Positions 37,801 through 51,900 are shown, counted from the first letter of the stretch. The stretch is 64,000 bases of DNA from Cyclospora cayetanensis (GCF_002999335.1 NW_020312094.1:39076-103075); one strand, 5' to 3'. Numbers and translations are program-made. The notes: generated from the letters alone by a model not told the origin.

Positions 37801-38649
37801 GCCTTCCTGCAGAGCAAGCGGGCAGAGGCCTTCGTGGCGACAACTGGGGAGGTGTGTCTCCCTACTTACATTCATGGAGGACGCGGGCGATGTGCTATCT
37901 TTGCTGCTGGGGAGGAGATTACTGGACTTGCACACACAAACACTCCATGCGTCGACGGCAGCAAATGGTTCCAGCGCATCATCCTATTTTCTCTAGACAT
38001 CTGTGCACACGTATTATGTCGAGCTGTGTAGAGGAGGGGCCTCTCTTTTGCGCTGGTTCCCAAGGGCCCCCTTATCGAGGCCTGTGGGGTGGTGGCTCTA
38101 AGCGTAGTTTGTCCTTTTGCAAGCTACGCTGTCTGCCCCCCTGAACGCACTCTGAGCTACGGGGAAAAAAATATACGTCCTCAACATCTGCAAGCCAGTG
38201 TTGAACCAAGGGGGCCTGTTTGAAACGCTTCGCTGCGTGCCTGCCTCCTTTGCGGCTGCAGATCCTTGAATCGTTTGCTGACAAAGTGCCAGGTGAGATG
38301 CATGGGGAGACAGAAACGGACCGGGGTGATGGGTTCTGGTCTGGGGACCTCTCGAGCGAGCTGCCCATTATTTGGGGTATTTCGCGTTCTAAATTTGGAC
38401 TTGTCCTCCTACCGGTTGCCGCAGATCACTGCAAAACGCTGTTCAAGGCCATCTTAAAACAGGTGAAATGTCTAAACATCCCCCTCTCTAAAGCTCAAGC
38501 TTGTGGTTGTGAGAGGCATGATTCAGCTCTCATGCGGCTCCACGGTCTGCGTTGAACGGTTTTGCGCACAGCTCTGCGTACTGCGGCGCAGTGAAGACCC
38601 TGAGCGAGAGCCTAGCTTTTGGCAACTGCGCGAAGAATTTAGGGTGTAG
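28900..38649 (+). CDS. ERCC6: SNF2-family ATPase, ERCC6/CSB/Rad26-like, 20 exons
   Basis: Exons: 28900-29259, 29387-30157, 30590-30808, 30933-31022, 31197-31292, 31984-32130, 32388-32534, 32947-33332, 33468-33828, 34445-34558, 35237-35413, 36005-36072, 36270-36459, 36758-36827, 36924-36985, 37340-37507, 37738-37851, 38262-38292, 38425-38462, 38572-38649. They join without a stop to 1228 residues. After an acidic low-complexity N-terminus come the helicase motifs: GDDMGLGKT (352-360), [16 protein letters not shown] (494-497), [36 protein letters not shown] and [17 protein letters not shown]. The C-terminus has the CSB-specific [17 protein letters not shown] and VPTWTG, and a terminal winged-helix-like [23 protein letters not shown] remodels chromatin and RNA polymerase II at transcription-blocking lesions; that role is inferred from the family. 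Box II ends in Gln instead of His. The sixth intron is GC..AG. Exon 3's start has alternatives. Confidence 0.93.
31360..31690. repeat. ACATAT/TATATA microsatellite in an ERCC6 intron
   Basis: Irregular ACATA, CACATA and TATATA words. It lies in the intron between exons ending 31292 and starting 31984. Confidence 0.85.
32735..32935. repeat. TATATG/TGTATA microsatellite in an ERCC6 intron
   Basis: Alternating purine-pyrimidine TATA/TGTA words close to the acceptor at 32946 in the intron 32535-32946. Confidence 0.85.
33870..34110. repeat. TATG/TGTA microsatellite in an ERCC6 intron
   Basis: Degenerate TATGTATG words interspersed with GCAGG and GAATG. It follows the donor at 33829 in the intron 33829-34444. 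Confidence 0.8.
34890..35170. repeat. ~36-bp minisatellite in an ERCC6 intron
   Basis: About six to seven copies of a unit of roughly 36 bp carrying GTATATGTGTAAAAGTGCAT and ATATGTATGTGTACAC. Later copies diverge. It lies in the intron between exons ending 34558 and starting 35237. Confidence 0.85.
35680..35985. repeat. (TATG)n/(TATA)n microsatellite in an ERCC6 intron
   Basis: About 300 bp of TATG, TATA and TGTG words ending in GCATGCATGCATGC just upstream of the acceptor at 36004. Unspliced, it would truncate the ERCC6-like protein after the helicase domain. Joining 35413 to 36005 restores the family's DIHELF sequence. Confidence 0.9.
37037..37209. repeat. 43-bp direct repeat, four copies, in an ERCC6 intron
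   Basis: Four head-to-tail copies of a unit beginning CCTAGAGCGATCGCAGCATT and ending with a C/T-rich run and GTTG or ATTG. Copies 1-3 are nearly identical; copy 4 carries several changes. The unit contains GCGATCGC, a perfect palindrome. Located in the intron 36986-37339. Confidence 0.92.
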
Positions 38650-41600
38650 AATTCGTTCCTTATGTATGTAACGACTAGGGCTTCAGAAGCTGCAGCAGCA
38701 TGCACTACTAGCAACATCCACTGGGAGATGCGAAGTTGGCGGCTCGTACAGTACAGCCATCCAGCCCAGGAGAGATTAGTCCCTTTTTAAAAACTTGCAT
38801 GTCATTAGGTATTACAATTTGGCATATATGGCTCTTGAACTCGTGCGCACGGAGCGGTAACACTCACCCGGTCGGGTCACAAGGTTCCGTTGCTAAGCCA
38901 TTAGATAAGCTTTCAGGGCTCCCTACAGGCTATGGATTTCACAGCTAGGGCTATCGCACATTAATTCTGCCCCCGCGAGCTGTCTATATACCTGAGGCGC
39001 TCAACGCGTTTTCACCTGGGCTCCATGCAGGGGGTGCCCAGCGCTAGTGGCAGCACAATCGGCAAACCAGTGATCAAACTATCCATCTACTGCGGTGCAT
39101 CGCTGCTCCATAGAAATGCGAAAATGACCACGGGTATAACTTCGCTGTACTCCTACGCCTGCTGCCTTGTCGATGCCGACAACAACTGGAACGCATGCAT
39201 GCAGTTGCCAGGAGTCGTGTGCAGCCGCCGCGGCAGCAGTTCTGTTGGTTTCCTGCGATTACCTGCCTATGCTGAGATCTAGCATTAAAAGAGTTGAAAT
39301 TTTGGTGTATGACCCTTTTTTTGGACGCCTTTGTTTCGGACTCCCCGAAGTCCCACTACATGCTGTGTCGCCAAGACACTTCAGCAGCACGCGGCTATTC
39401 CGCCGTTTTCTGCGATTGTCGGCCATTTTAAACCATTTTCTTTCCTCTTCATTTGTAGCTTTAATAATGATTGCTCAGAGGCTTCTCCTTTGCGCGAGAG
39501 GGCTCAGACCCCTTTCGATGGCTTCGCTGCCACGGAACATGGCGCGTCCTTCTCAGGCAGGGAGTGCAGCACGAACGTGTGCTCTCCAGCGGATGCCAAC
39601 TGCCGCGAGCTGGGGATGCCTGCGGTCATCGATGCCGCGCCTTGGAGGGCTCGAAGACTATTACACTAGTGGCCAGGTTGCGACTTGTATCCAAGCACCG
39701 ATGGCATACTACCTGTGGTTCGCCTGGGCCTTCCTCATGGTACGGCTCCCTGATTATGTATCCTGCTAAACATGCTATTAGCTTCAGCGTTGCTGATCAT
39801 GGCGTCGCTGCTGTGTGCATAATGGCGGTGATGGGGTGCTCGCCTAGGCAGGGACGAATTCCGCATGACTAGGGAAACTACTCCTTTGCAGCCTCTTCTC
39901 ATCTAAGGCACTGCCTTTTGAATGTCCTCCTGTACTTGTCGGCCTCTCACTGTGTATCTAGCAGCAGCCTGCTATTCACACTCACTGTCTGTGCGAATTT
40001 TGTTCATGGTGTGTCGACTGCTGCTGCGTGTGCCCTTGTTTATGCTCGGCAACCTTTTTCCACTCCCTCCTGTGTGGGTAGCGAGGGAGGCAGAACTGCA
40101 CGGAAAGAGCAGAGATGTCATGACGCCTTTTAACTGTCTAGCATTGCCTTTTTTTCTCATGCGTTCGTTTCACGAAGCCTCGCGGTCGGCCTTGTGCATG
40201 TGGGTTTCATGTGTATGGATGGCGTTGCCACGGTGTTTAATGAATGAAGGGCCGAGTCTTAAACATGCGAGCATTTCTGTCTGCGCGTCCTGTGTGCACT
40301 TTAGGCCTTTGTTACGTTTGGCTCCCTGCTGCATTCCAATTATTACTTTAGCGGCAGGGCGATTCCCAAGCCGAGCGGTAACACCCAACTCCTGGAGGAC
40401 TGAGAGAGAGAGAACCTTCTGCTGTGCATGACCCTCAAGTTCGATGCTCGAGAGTGTCCATGTGCAACAGGGCCTCGTATCTGTTGCCCTCGCTTGATCT
40501 GATAGTACACCACAAATCGATGCATGCAGCCCCGAACGCGTGTAAAGGCCTGCGTGCAGTTCAGGAACGTCCCCCTTCCCCGCCTTTTTCGTCCTGACTA
40601 CCCGGACGCCTTTCGGACTGTGCACTGGCAGCAAACAGTGTTCGTACAGGCGGTGCATAAAACGTGCCATTGTGTCTTGGCGCAAAAACTTGTAGGAAAT
40701 GCCTAGGGCGTGTAGGAGCGGAGATTTTTCGTTGTCATAGGTAGAAACGCAAAGGGAAAGAGACGAGATTATGTGTGCCGGCTTCGGGACCAGTAGAGTT
40801 AGGTTCAGCATTTAGCCGCAAAACAGCTGCAGATGATGTTGCCACATCGCGACTGCGGCATTAGCCCCTAGCAATAGGAATTCTTGGACCTAATCCAGCG
40901 GTGTGTGACTAAGGTGCCAGCGAACAATTGCTGAACAATCGTTGCTGGGGAGTGTGGCGTATGGATGCACTCCTGCCATAATAGGGAGAAACGAAGAAAG
41001 GGAACCCTGAGCCGACTTTTATGCTAAATCGGCCTGCCAGCATGCGCGTACTAGCTTGGTTAATTCATGCACCATGCGTCATCTGCATCCCTCCAAAGTC
41101 CTGGCAAAAAGCGTGTGCGTTGGAGAAGAAAAAGTGTTCGGCTCTATGACGACAAGTGGTTGCGACAAAGGAAAACAGATGCATAAAAACACCGGAATAT
41201 AACAAATTAAAACCCCGTATTTGCCTGCGCAGAGCCATTGCAGATATCTAGAGGGACCTCCTCCTGGAGTGCCACCCTCCGCTGCGTTCCTGCACTCGTA
41301 TTCTTCGCCAGATCGGGACTATTAATCCATTTTAATGCGCCTGGAAAGCGACGGGGCAACTGTGCCGTTTGTGCTTTCAAAGATTCAATTTCTCAGTTCC
41401 CTACCCTATAAAATGCCACATGCATGCAATGCCGTTCCCTGCCTGCTGCTCACCATACTGCATGAAAGCACGCATGCATGCATGCGTCACACTGGACAGT
41501 GCATGCGTGCATACGCATGTACAACTATGTGCGTTGAGTGCACACAGTTATTTGCTGTACATTTGCATGTGCTTCTAGTGTGGCTGCGCTACGGGAGCTC

Positions 41601-41831
41601 ATGCATCCAAGCATGAACTCGTCGAATACGGCGTGCAAATAAGCATGCGTAGTTGGTAGAAAGGCACTGCAGCCAACGGCTCGCGCATGCACTGAATTCG
41701 ACACGTAGGCCTAGTGCATGCATGCGTCCGCGCAAGTTCATTTTGTTTCATGCGCGGTGCCGCATGGCGACTTGTTTGCACCTGAAGACAGCGCGACCAG
41801 CAAAAGCATTCAGACAAGTGCATCCACAAAA
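38650..41831. other. Region between convergent genes with no confident gene
   Basis: About 3.2 kb between the stops of the ERCC6-like (+) and transportin-like (-) genes. It is low in trinucleotide repeats. Two moderately long frames exist: 39025-39769 region (+), with several Cys, and 40170-40811 (-), 213 codons. Neither shows a motif, a splice-consistent partner or a family resemblance I can name. ATGC-rich words (CATGCATGCATG) recur at 41470-41720. Confidence 0.45.
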
Positions 41832-44800
41832 CTAGGCTAATTCTCTCGGTGTTGTTGCCTCGATACGGTCTTTTTGCCCCTCACTGTAGTACTTTGTAGA
41901 GCATTTCTTGTTTTTCAGTGTGTATCCTGCACATTTCCTCCCCTTCCCTGCGCTTCCCCCGGGCGCTGTCTTCGTCCCGGTTAGTTTTTCCCTTTCACTG
42001 ACGCCCTTCCCCCCCCCGCCCCCCAGTTGTACGGATATGACGAAGCAACGCAAAATATACGTCTGTGCGAGGAAAGCTGCAAAAAAGCACCATACCTTCT
42101 GTGTATTTCTGACAGGGTCGAAGCGACTGAGGAGCCTCCGCGTTGCAGTCTTTCCTGCAGCATGTGGTGCCAAAAAGATGCCGCACAAAAGACACGCAGG
42201 CCCTCTCCCGCAGCCGCCGCTGAAGGGAGGGAGGCTAACAGGGAAGGCCTAGCAGGCACCAGTGAAGAAGAGAAGGTACAGAGGAGCGTGGAAGGCGACA
42301 CCCCACGAGCGCAACCAAAGGGCCAGGCAGCAGGGAACAAGCCCAGAAGGCCACGAAGAAAAGACAGCGCAGTCCGCAGAAGCAGGACAGGAGAGACAGC
42401 AGAGTCGCCCGCAGAGGGCTGCCGTGGAAGAGAGTGCGAGCAGCACTGAGCAGACGCATGCAATGCAGGAAGCCGCAAGGAACGGCGCGCAAAGAAAGGC
42501 TGCAGAGCTGCGAGAATGAGAAAGAAAGCGAGAGCGGAAGAGGAAGGGAGGGACTGACAAGATAGTCTGCTCGTGAGGCGGCATTCGCTGACAACGCGGG
42601 TGGCAGCAGCATGAGGCCCTCTGCAGAAGCAAGCAACAACAAAGCGCATAGAGGGGAAAGGCCCCTGCGAAAATCACGTGAGGAGAAGGAGGAGGCGCTC
42701 GGGAGGAGGAGGAGTGGAAGAACGGAGAGAAGCGGAAGGCAAAAGTCATCGGCGAAGAAGGCGGCTGTACAAAACCCCAAAGCCACCGAGGAGAGAAGGC
42801 TCTAGTTACCTGCTAGCCAGGGAGAAGCTTCCGCACCAAGTTCTTCAACAACGACCTCCACGAACGCCTGAGGGCAGCAACAACAAAAGCGCGCGCAAAA
42901 AGGAACTGGAGAGCACAAAAGGCAGCAAAGAAGCTGCGCAAAAGGGAGGAGAGGAGGATGGGTGTGTGTGTGGGAGGAAGGGGGGCAGGAGCAGAGAAGA
43001 GCAAACCAGGAAAAAATGAGGGAGAGAAGGCCCCTAACAAGTACTTCTTTCCCCCCCCCTCGTGGCGCGTGAGAGGGTGGAGAGGCGGCAGCAGAGACAG
43101 CAGGCGAGCGCAGGCGTAAGGCCCTTGATAGAAGGTTTCTTTGCCGTTCCCTCCAAACTGATGAGAAAAAGGGTTACCTCAATAAGCGCAAGCTTTTCCC
43201 TAGACGGTGCAGCCGATAGGAGCTGGAAAGCCCTAGGCACTAGGGAGGGCAGAAACTGCGCAAAGCAAGCCAAGGAAGGACGCAAGGCCGGTACACATGC
43301 ACTTGCCGTCGCTATGGGGGAAGAGAGAGAGAGAGAGCAAGAAAGAGAAGGAGAAAAAGTGAGGGAGGAAGAGGAAGAGAGAGCAAGAAAGAGAAAGAAA
43401 AAGAAAGGGAGAAAGAGAGAGAAAGAGAGACAGAGAGAGGAAGACAAAGAAAAAGAGAGAAAGAAAAAAATAAGAACAAGAGAGAGAAAGAAAGACAAAG
43501 AAAAAAGAAAAAAAAAGAGAAATAAAAAAGAGAGAAAGAAAGACAAAGAAAATGAGAGAAAGAAAAAAGAGAGAAAACGAGAAAGAAAGAAAGAGAGAGA
43601 GTGGGCGGAATCACAAGATGCACGGGAAAAACACAAGTCGGGACAAACTGGCAAGCATAAAGCACACACAAACAAGCGCCGGATGCGCCGGATAATAGCG
43701 TCGCCAACGGCTGTTTTTTGAATTACCTCGGCTGCAAGGCTGGAGGCTGCTGTTTGTAGCTGAGGCTGAGAGGCGTCTTCTGTGCAAATAAAGAGAGGAC
43801 AAGGCAAGACAGCAGCAAACAGGCGTTACACGAGCACACTGGGGGAGCTAGAATATCGGGAAGAAACAGCCACCTAAAGGAAAGGCAGCGAGCCTTTTTT
43901 TTCTCTATATCTATCTCTATCTCTCTCTATATATATATATCTCTTCTTGGGTTTCCCTCCATTTGTTTTGCTGTTTGTGTGCGTTGGTTGCTGCCCCCCT
44001 GCAAGTCGCAGCGTGCGGCATTGATTCAGCCTCCTCTCGGCCACATTGTCTGTCTGCAGAATCCCCCAGTTAGAGTGTGCGACTTGCTCGCTGCATGCAC
44101 GAGATTCTCCATGAAGACGAAGACCAAACTAGCTGCCTCGGGAGTCTTCACCTCCATGCAAGTGCTACACATCTCTAAGCCCTGGAAAAAACGCAACAAA
44201 CGGATACGCGGCATGCGAACATGTCAGCCTGCGCATGGACTCGCCTATCTGGAGAGACGTTAGGCATCCTGGAGGATGCGTAGACAAGAAAAAAACATGC
44301 AGGCACAAATGAATGCGTGCTGCACGCTTGCACCTAGAGGCGTGTGCCTCGTGTGTATTTACAACCCTAGAACGAGACAGCTGTCCCTACACTAAGCAGC
44401 CTCAAAGAAGCGCACACACACACAACTGCGTGATTTCAGCACTGCTACCCCTCGCAAGCGCCCCGTTACAAAGCACAACTACGTTCCGCAAAAGCTGAAC
44501 AGCGGCAACAATTTGAAAAAAACACGCGCAGCAACAAACCTGCTTGAGGACGCTAGGAGACACGGCAGCAAGCTGGGGGCACCGTCTGAGAAGCCTGCTC
44601 AGCATGCCGAAACAGTCTTCTACCATGTCGCTGCTTTCTTCCAAATCTCCCTGTGATGCGGAGGCAAGCAGCATGAGGCACGCAGAGAGCGAGAGGCATC
44701 AATATACATTTACACATATATAGAGAAAGATATATATATTTATATGGATCATGGGAAAAAGCGTCAGCGAAGCCCCAAATCCACCGGGAGAAGGTCTCTC

Positions 44801-47800
44801 AGGGCAGGCAACATGTGCGTGCATGCATGCATGTGCGTGCATGCATGCGTTTGAGGCCTCCTCTCAGCAGCTTTACACCACCGACTGACGTGATTCTTAA
44901 TATGTTCGAAGCCAGCAGCTGCAAGGCGTTCCGTGAGGAGACACAATGCGCGCTGCACCTCCGGTCCCTCCGATGCAAACGACACGGCTGCCCACTCGGT
45001 TGCGTACAAGTACGTCGAGTGTACGCACACCTGCGGCCAAAAAAATAGAAGACTGGACTGTCGGGATGAATAGGATTCAGCAGCACGTTCTTCTCCTTAA
45101 TGCCGCCAAAGGAGAACTTCAAAAGAGATCAAATGCATGTATGGATGCCAAGGATGGGTGCGCGATCACACACACAGACTCATTGCAACAGCAAGCAGCC
45201 AGCAGCGCGCCGAGAGACTGCGGAGCTTCCCACGCAGAAACTGTGCATCTGCAATCCATGCATACGGATACGCACATACACACCTCCGCATTGGTTTGGA
45301 GGACTTGCAAGAAGGGGAGAATGTGAGGCCTAAAGGCTTCTCCCGCTGTGCGGACTGCATGCTTCATGCAGCGCAGCGCTCTCTCAACAACCGTGGCATT
45401 GCGCTGCTGCTGGAGCAGCAGCCGCTGCAGCAGCGGCCATAGCGTGTTGCACAGAAAGCTGCGGACGGCAGCTAGCCGTTGTGGAATTTCTCGAATGCCA
45501 TGCGCCGTATCCCTGCAAAGCGCACACGGCTCAAATCACGCCAACATGCGTTCGACGAAAGCGCGTGGCGGCTGCCTTCCTGCAGGACGGCAGGGGAGGA
45601 AGAGGAGGGAAGAAAGACGACATGCCCTTTTTGCAGAGTGCCACGACACCACCCGCATGCAGTTCTACAGCCGCGCAGCCCTCCCGAGCAACCCCACCAG
45701 TCACAAACACATAACTGACCTCAAGACGATCGCTAACGAATCCAAACGCGTGCAAAGATCTTGACGCGCTTCGCTACCCGAAGTCAAAACCTCCTCCACT
45801 GCGGTAATGCAGGGGCGGCAGAGACCCTCCATCATCTGCAACAGACAGACAAATAGACACTGACAACGACAGATAGAAATACAAACACACACACATCCAA
45901 AATGCACAGGAAAAATCCACACACACAGAAAGAGAAACAGAGAGAAAGAAAGATATACAGATAGAAAAACACCCATACAGACAGAGAGAAATACACAGAG
46001 AAAAATACATACAGACAGATACGAGTACACAAAGAAAAATACATACAGACAGAGAGAAATACACAGAGAAAAATACATACAGACATATAGAAATACACAC
46101 ACTCATACAGACAGATAGAAATACACACACACCCATACAGACACACAGGAATGCACAGAGAAAAAAATCCACACACACAGACAGAGAGAGAAAGAAAGAT
46201 ATACAGATAGATAAACACCCATACAGAGACAGAAGTACACAGATTAAAATACATACAGACATATACACAGAGAAAAATACATGCAGACATGTAGAAATAC
46301 ACAGATAAAAATACATACAGACGTGTAGAAATACACAAAGAAAAATACATACAGATAGACAAATATATACACCCCTAGACACACAGAAATTGACAAAAAA
46401 AATCCGCACACACACAGAGAGAGAGATAGAAACACACACATTTAGCACAGACTGTAAAGATCATCCGTTGCTCGAGGAGGCAGCGGAGTACATGCACGCA
46501 CGTCTTTAAAAATGAGCTGAGCTGTGCAAGGATGAGCGAACGAGAAAATGAATACTTACCGACAACATTCTTGTATCTTCTTCCTCTCGCGCCACCAAGC
46601 AGCAGACTGCTTCCAGCACCAGCCAATACGCCTGACAGCTCACAGCCACTCGCATTCCCCCCATGATGAGAAGAACTCTCTACGCCGTTTTCAACTTCTT
46701 AAGCCCTGCTCAGACGCTTCTAACGCAGCGTGCCTATCTGCGACGGCAATAACAGAAGGAAAATACTGGAAAAAATGCCACCAGCGGCAGCAGCTAGAAT
46801 CGTATTATTTCCCCTACCCCCCCGTAGCCCCCCCACACCTCCCTAGCACCACACCTTTTCGCCAGATGGATCCGCAGACAGCCTGTCCGCAACTGCAGCA
46901 GCAACGGAAGCCACATATGACAAACACCCTAAATACTTGCTCTCCACCCCACCCCTCCTCGAACCTCCCCCCTTTGCGTTAGACTTTTGCGTCGGGCAAA
47001 AAAGGAGGACAAGCAGCAACAGCAGCAACAACAGCAAGAGCAACAGCGCCCGACTACGGCAGCGATTAGCAAAAGTATTTCGAGACAAGACTCCCCCATC
47101 CTTCCCTCCCATAATCCTTCCCTTTTTCCCTCCCATAATCCTTCCCTTTTTCCCTCCCATCCCTCCTTTTTCCCTCCTAAAAGACCATCGTACGCGCAGC
47201 GAGATCTTGAATCGTTTGAGGCGACACACAAGACTTTGAATGTCTGCAAATATCCTCCAGGGCTGCTGCAGCACGGTGCCGCAAAATCGCTGTTGCTGCT
47301 TCTAAAGATTCCCCTGCTGCCCCCCCCCCTGCTGCGACTGCCCCTGCAGCAGACACCTGACTGGCGAGCAGACCGACTGCCGCCTGGAGGGAGCCGGGGC
47401 TGCATGCATTCAATGAACAAGAGCAGAACAACAGCAGAAGAGCGGCAGATGCAACAGCATGCGGATCGGGAGCCTGCAACAGGGAGTACGCCTTGCAGCA
47501 GGATTACGAGAAGGAAACGACGTACTCGGTGTCTAGCGAAGATTGGGCTGTTTGCAAGAACTTGACTGCTGCCACACGGCATGCCACTCCAGCACGTGTC
47601 TGCAGTCAAAAAGACGCCAAGACAGAGAAAGACGTGCGTCAGACTGGTGTGGGTGGAGCAGGTTAGAAGGCAAGTGCAGACGTGCCCCTACGCATGCCTG
47701 CAGTATCCGCCTCGCTTGCTTTTGTGCCTTCACCCCCCCTCAAAAAAAGAGTCTACATGATGCGAAATCGATGGACTGCCTTCGCTCAACAAAGCCACCA

Positions 47801-48935
47801 GTCCGTGGTAAGAGGGAGGCCGCAATTTGCGCTGCATACTGCGCACCAGAGGGGGAGAGGAGGTGAGCACGGACTGAACAGCGGCGACAGCCGACGGCAA
47901 TACCACCTCTACTGCAGCAGCCGATGAGCTGTCTGTAAACACAACCCCACACAGCAGCGCAGCCTGGCGCAAGAGTCCTTGTGTGTAGCTTCCGCGGTGT
48001 GCAAACCAGAAAAAACAGCAGCTGCTGCCTTTCCACAACGAGCAGAGACCATCCGTGGAGCGCGTGGAAGAAAAAATGTCAAGACTTTACCACTACAGGA
48101 AAGGTGGAAGTGAGAGGATACGGACGGCAATACACGAACAAGAGGCATAGGCGATTATGCCGAGCAGCTGCACGCGATCGAGAGAGAGAGAAAGCAGCAG
48201 CCAGGAGGGATAAAAGGAGGAGGGCAGTGGGGGAAAAGGTGAAAAAAGGCGAAAAAAGAGGCCACAGCGGGGGTAGCTAGCGGCGTTCAGAGGGAAATAC
48301 AACCCGAGGGATAGCTGGCCATACACTCAAAATTGGTCGTCTTCCAGAAGAAGTCACAACAGGGCTTTTTACTTGGAAAAACGACCCAGCAGCACTGCCC
48401 ACGATGCAGAAATCCATAAATTGTGCAGCGAAAAACTTACAAGAAAAGATGTTGTTCAGTGCGACCAAGAGACACTCCAACTGCATCTCGAAGCTCTCCC
48501 CCGCAGCAGCAGCTGTCTGCTGCTGTTGCTGCAGCTGATGCTGCTGTAAGAGCTGCTGAATGCGGCCTGCCACCTGCAAAAATACGAGGGCAACAGAAAG
48601 CACATACCCAGCCAGCGCATCCAGATTCGGCAAGCACGTAAAGAAGGGGCCTAAACCCTTGAAACACCCCCCTTATTCGCCTGTGTGCAAGCTCCCTCTC
48701 TCCCTTCTTGCTGCGTTTTCAAAAGTTGTCGTCATACGCCTAAGGAGACCTCTGCTCCCAGCAGAGCCGCAGCGTCTTCCAGAAGCAAAAGAAGCTGCTC
48801 TCTAAAGCTGCATACAACGGAAGAGACACCCCGAGTGGCAATGCCATTCAATCCCATCATCCTAAACGACCATCCAGGGTATGCGCTGCTTTGCCTGTCT
48901 CGTTGCCCCTTCAAAACTCGCTATGCACGTTTGCC

Positions 48936-48985
<50 letters not shown>

Positions 48986-51900
48986 ATACATGTATGTATA
49001 TATATATGTATATATGTATATATATATATATATATGTATGTATATGTATGTATGTGTATGTATGTATGTATGTGTATGGATGCATGCTTTGTGTGCCTGG
49101 TATGTGTTCATTTGTTCTGCCTGTGCGTCTGCATAGAGGTTTCCCTCCTCACCAAAAGACCTCTTCAATATCCTCATTCGACAGCTGTGCGTAAGGCAGC
49201 TGCATTTGCTTGACAATCTCGTCGGTCAGGTGTCTATACACCTGGATGAGGGCCTGTTTGCTCTGAGGATGCACCTCCTCTTCTTGCTGCGGCTGCTGTC
49301 TCTCTGCATTCTCGATGTCGTAGCGCAAATGGCAGAAGAACCGCACGGCTTCCGCAGAGAGAAAGGCAGCCGCCTCATAGTCGCTGGTCAGATCATCCTC
49401 ATCTTGGGGGTGCTGCTGTTGCTGCTGCTGCTGCGGAAACTGCTGGCGATAATGCAGCAAGCCCAGCGTCCGCGGGAGCGCAACGGCGGCAGCAAGCGTC
49501 TCTAGCAGCTGCTGCAACTCAGCATCGACATGCGTTCGTCGCAGCAGCAAGGGCACTGCAACCCGGCACGTCGCTGCAACTGCATGCACTGCATAGGCGA
49601 GAGTCTCAGGATCTGCAGAAGGGGCTGCTCCCGCTGCCGAACCTCCCCTTCCCTCTCCGTTCGCCGTCACTGCTGCTGATGTCGCCAGCATGCGCTGCAA
49701 AGGACCAATTGAATGCTTCACTGCAATCTGCAGCAAGGGAGAAACTCCCTCCCCCGCTGCCGTTGTCGCTGATGCAGCCCCCGTGAAGCGGCCCCAAGTC
49801 TTCAGGAGATGGGCAATGCATGCAGCCGCTGCCGCTGTCTCGGCAGTATCCGAAGACGTCGATTCGAGCACCTGCAGCAGCAGCGAAAGCAACTCCCTCT
49901 GACAGACGCATGACAGCCGGCTCGAGCAGCAACGGCAAAATTGACAGCAACCCGAAGCCGTCTGCGGCCTAAGAAGAAGCATTAAGAGGCGCTTGGCAGC
50001 AGCACCAGCAGTAGCAGCAGCACCAGTAGCAGCAGCAGCAGCAGCAGCAGCACCGAGGAGCTTTCTCGTGCGCAGCTGCCTACGTCAAAGGCGTCTTCCA
50101 GGATGACTGTATAATCGCAACCTCCCTGCAGACTATCTGCAGGTGCATGGCGAAGAAGCGGCGTCCATGCGCGAGTGCACTGCAAGGCCTGCAGGAGAAT
50201 CGTGTTGCACATACACATACACCTACACAGGCAGGCATGCATGCAGGCAGAAGTATTTTGCGAGAGCAGCTGCTGCTGCCCAGGGCACTGCAGCCGCAAA
50301 GCGTTGTCACAAGTGCCGCGTGCTGGTGCTGGAGAGAAAAGAAAGAGAAAAGAGAAAGAGAAAAAAGAAGAGAAGGCTGCCACCTCCCGATCCGTGATGC
50401 ACACGGCCAGCTAGCGAGTAAAGGGGGGCTTTTAACGCTAGCTGGTGCAAAGAAACCTTGATAGCGCTATAAGCGATTCAAAGGGACAGTGCCTTCAAGA
50501 AAAAACGCACACTGAGGCTCAGACTTTTGCATCCGTTTTTGCGGATGGATACAGCAAACTGAAGAACCTGAAGAACGGGTGACACGCAGAGAAAAAGCAA
50601 GAGAAAGACTGCGGGAGGGGGGGGGTTGAGGCCAGAGGAAGCCTTCACACCACGGGGGCGGTAAAAAGAAACAATTCACACAGACACACATGGCCAGGAG
50701 AGGAAAGCATTTTGGGTGGAAAGAGCCTCGGCAAAGCACTGCACAGCTGCAGACTCGCAAAAGGCGAGAAGACATATTTAAAATCCCCCCCCTTAACCGC
50801 TGCCGAACCAGAGCATTAGGCTTGCCAAGTGTATGCCTATCAAAGGCGATTGCCCCTTACTTGCGGTGCTGCTCCAGCAAGCGTTTCCAAGTGATTGCAG
50901 CAGCGAGGTGCTCCGCTGCCGCTGCTGCTCGCCTCTTCCCCCAAGTGCTGCAGCAATAAACGCAGCAAAGCCACCGCCACACACCTTCACATAAACGTAC
51001 AAACACACAAACACACACACACAAACCAACACAAAAAAACACAAACACACTCAAATACACACACAAACACACAAACACACACACAAACACACACACAAAC
51101 ACAAACAAAAACACAAACAAAAACACAAACAAACACACAAACAAACAAACAAACACAAATACACACAAACACACAAACAAACACAAATACACACACAAAC
51201 AAACACAAATACACACACAAACACACTCAAATACACACACAAACACACTCAAAAACACAAACAAACACACAAACAAATACACACAAACAAATACACACAA
51301 ACAGACACACACAAACAAACAAACACACAAACAAACACAAACAAACACAAACAAACACAAACAAACACACAAGCACACGAACACACGAACACACACAAAC
51401 AAACACACAAACAAATACACACAAACAAACACACAAACAAATACACAAACAAACACCCATGAGCACCTAAAAGGCGCGTACCCCCACAGCGGCTGTCATG
51501 TGCGCCGCTACCGAGATACAAACATACACATAGGCATACACATACATACAAACATACACATAGACATAAACATACAGATATACATGCACATACATCTACA
51601 CATACATACACACTTACATACAGACATACATACACACTTACATACAGACATACATACACCTGCACATACAGACATACATGCACATACACATACAGATAGA
51701 CATGCACATACACATGCACATACACATACACCTACACATACAGACACATACACACATACACATACAGACACACATACACATATATATACACATATACAGA
51801 GAGGCAAACGAAACAGCAGCTCCAACGGAAGCAAGAAGAAGACCGCTTTAGAACCCCCCAAAACACAGCAGCGAGCATCCCTTCCAAGGATGCACCAGAA

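Noticed and set aside
40170..40811. 213-codon minus-strand ORF in a gene-poor segment
   Set aside because: No motif, repeat or splice-linked partner, and irregular composition. Kept only as an unexplained open frame, not as a gene.
43034..43807. Leu/Phe/Ser-rich 257-codon ORF (minus) and Lys/Glu/Arg-rich 219-codon ORF (+)
   Set aside because: Both are translations of the GA-rich tract and lack homology; only a short exon near 43730-43790 looks coding.
45774..46448. Cys/Val/Phe-rich 224-codon ORF (minus)
   Set aside because: Translation of the ACACAGA repeat in a transportin intron. The coding exon is 45835-45720 in another frame.
50857..51456. Val/Cys/Phe-rich ORF (199 codons, minus) and its + strand counterpart rich in His/Thr/Asn
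   Set aside because: Pure translation of the CA-rich array. The only coding piece is the exon 50947-50861, in another frame.
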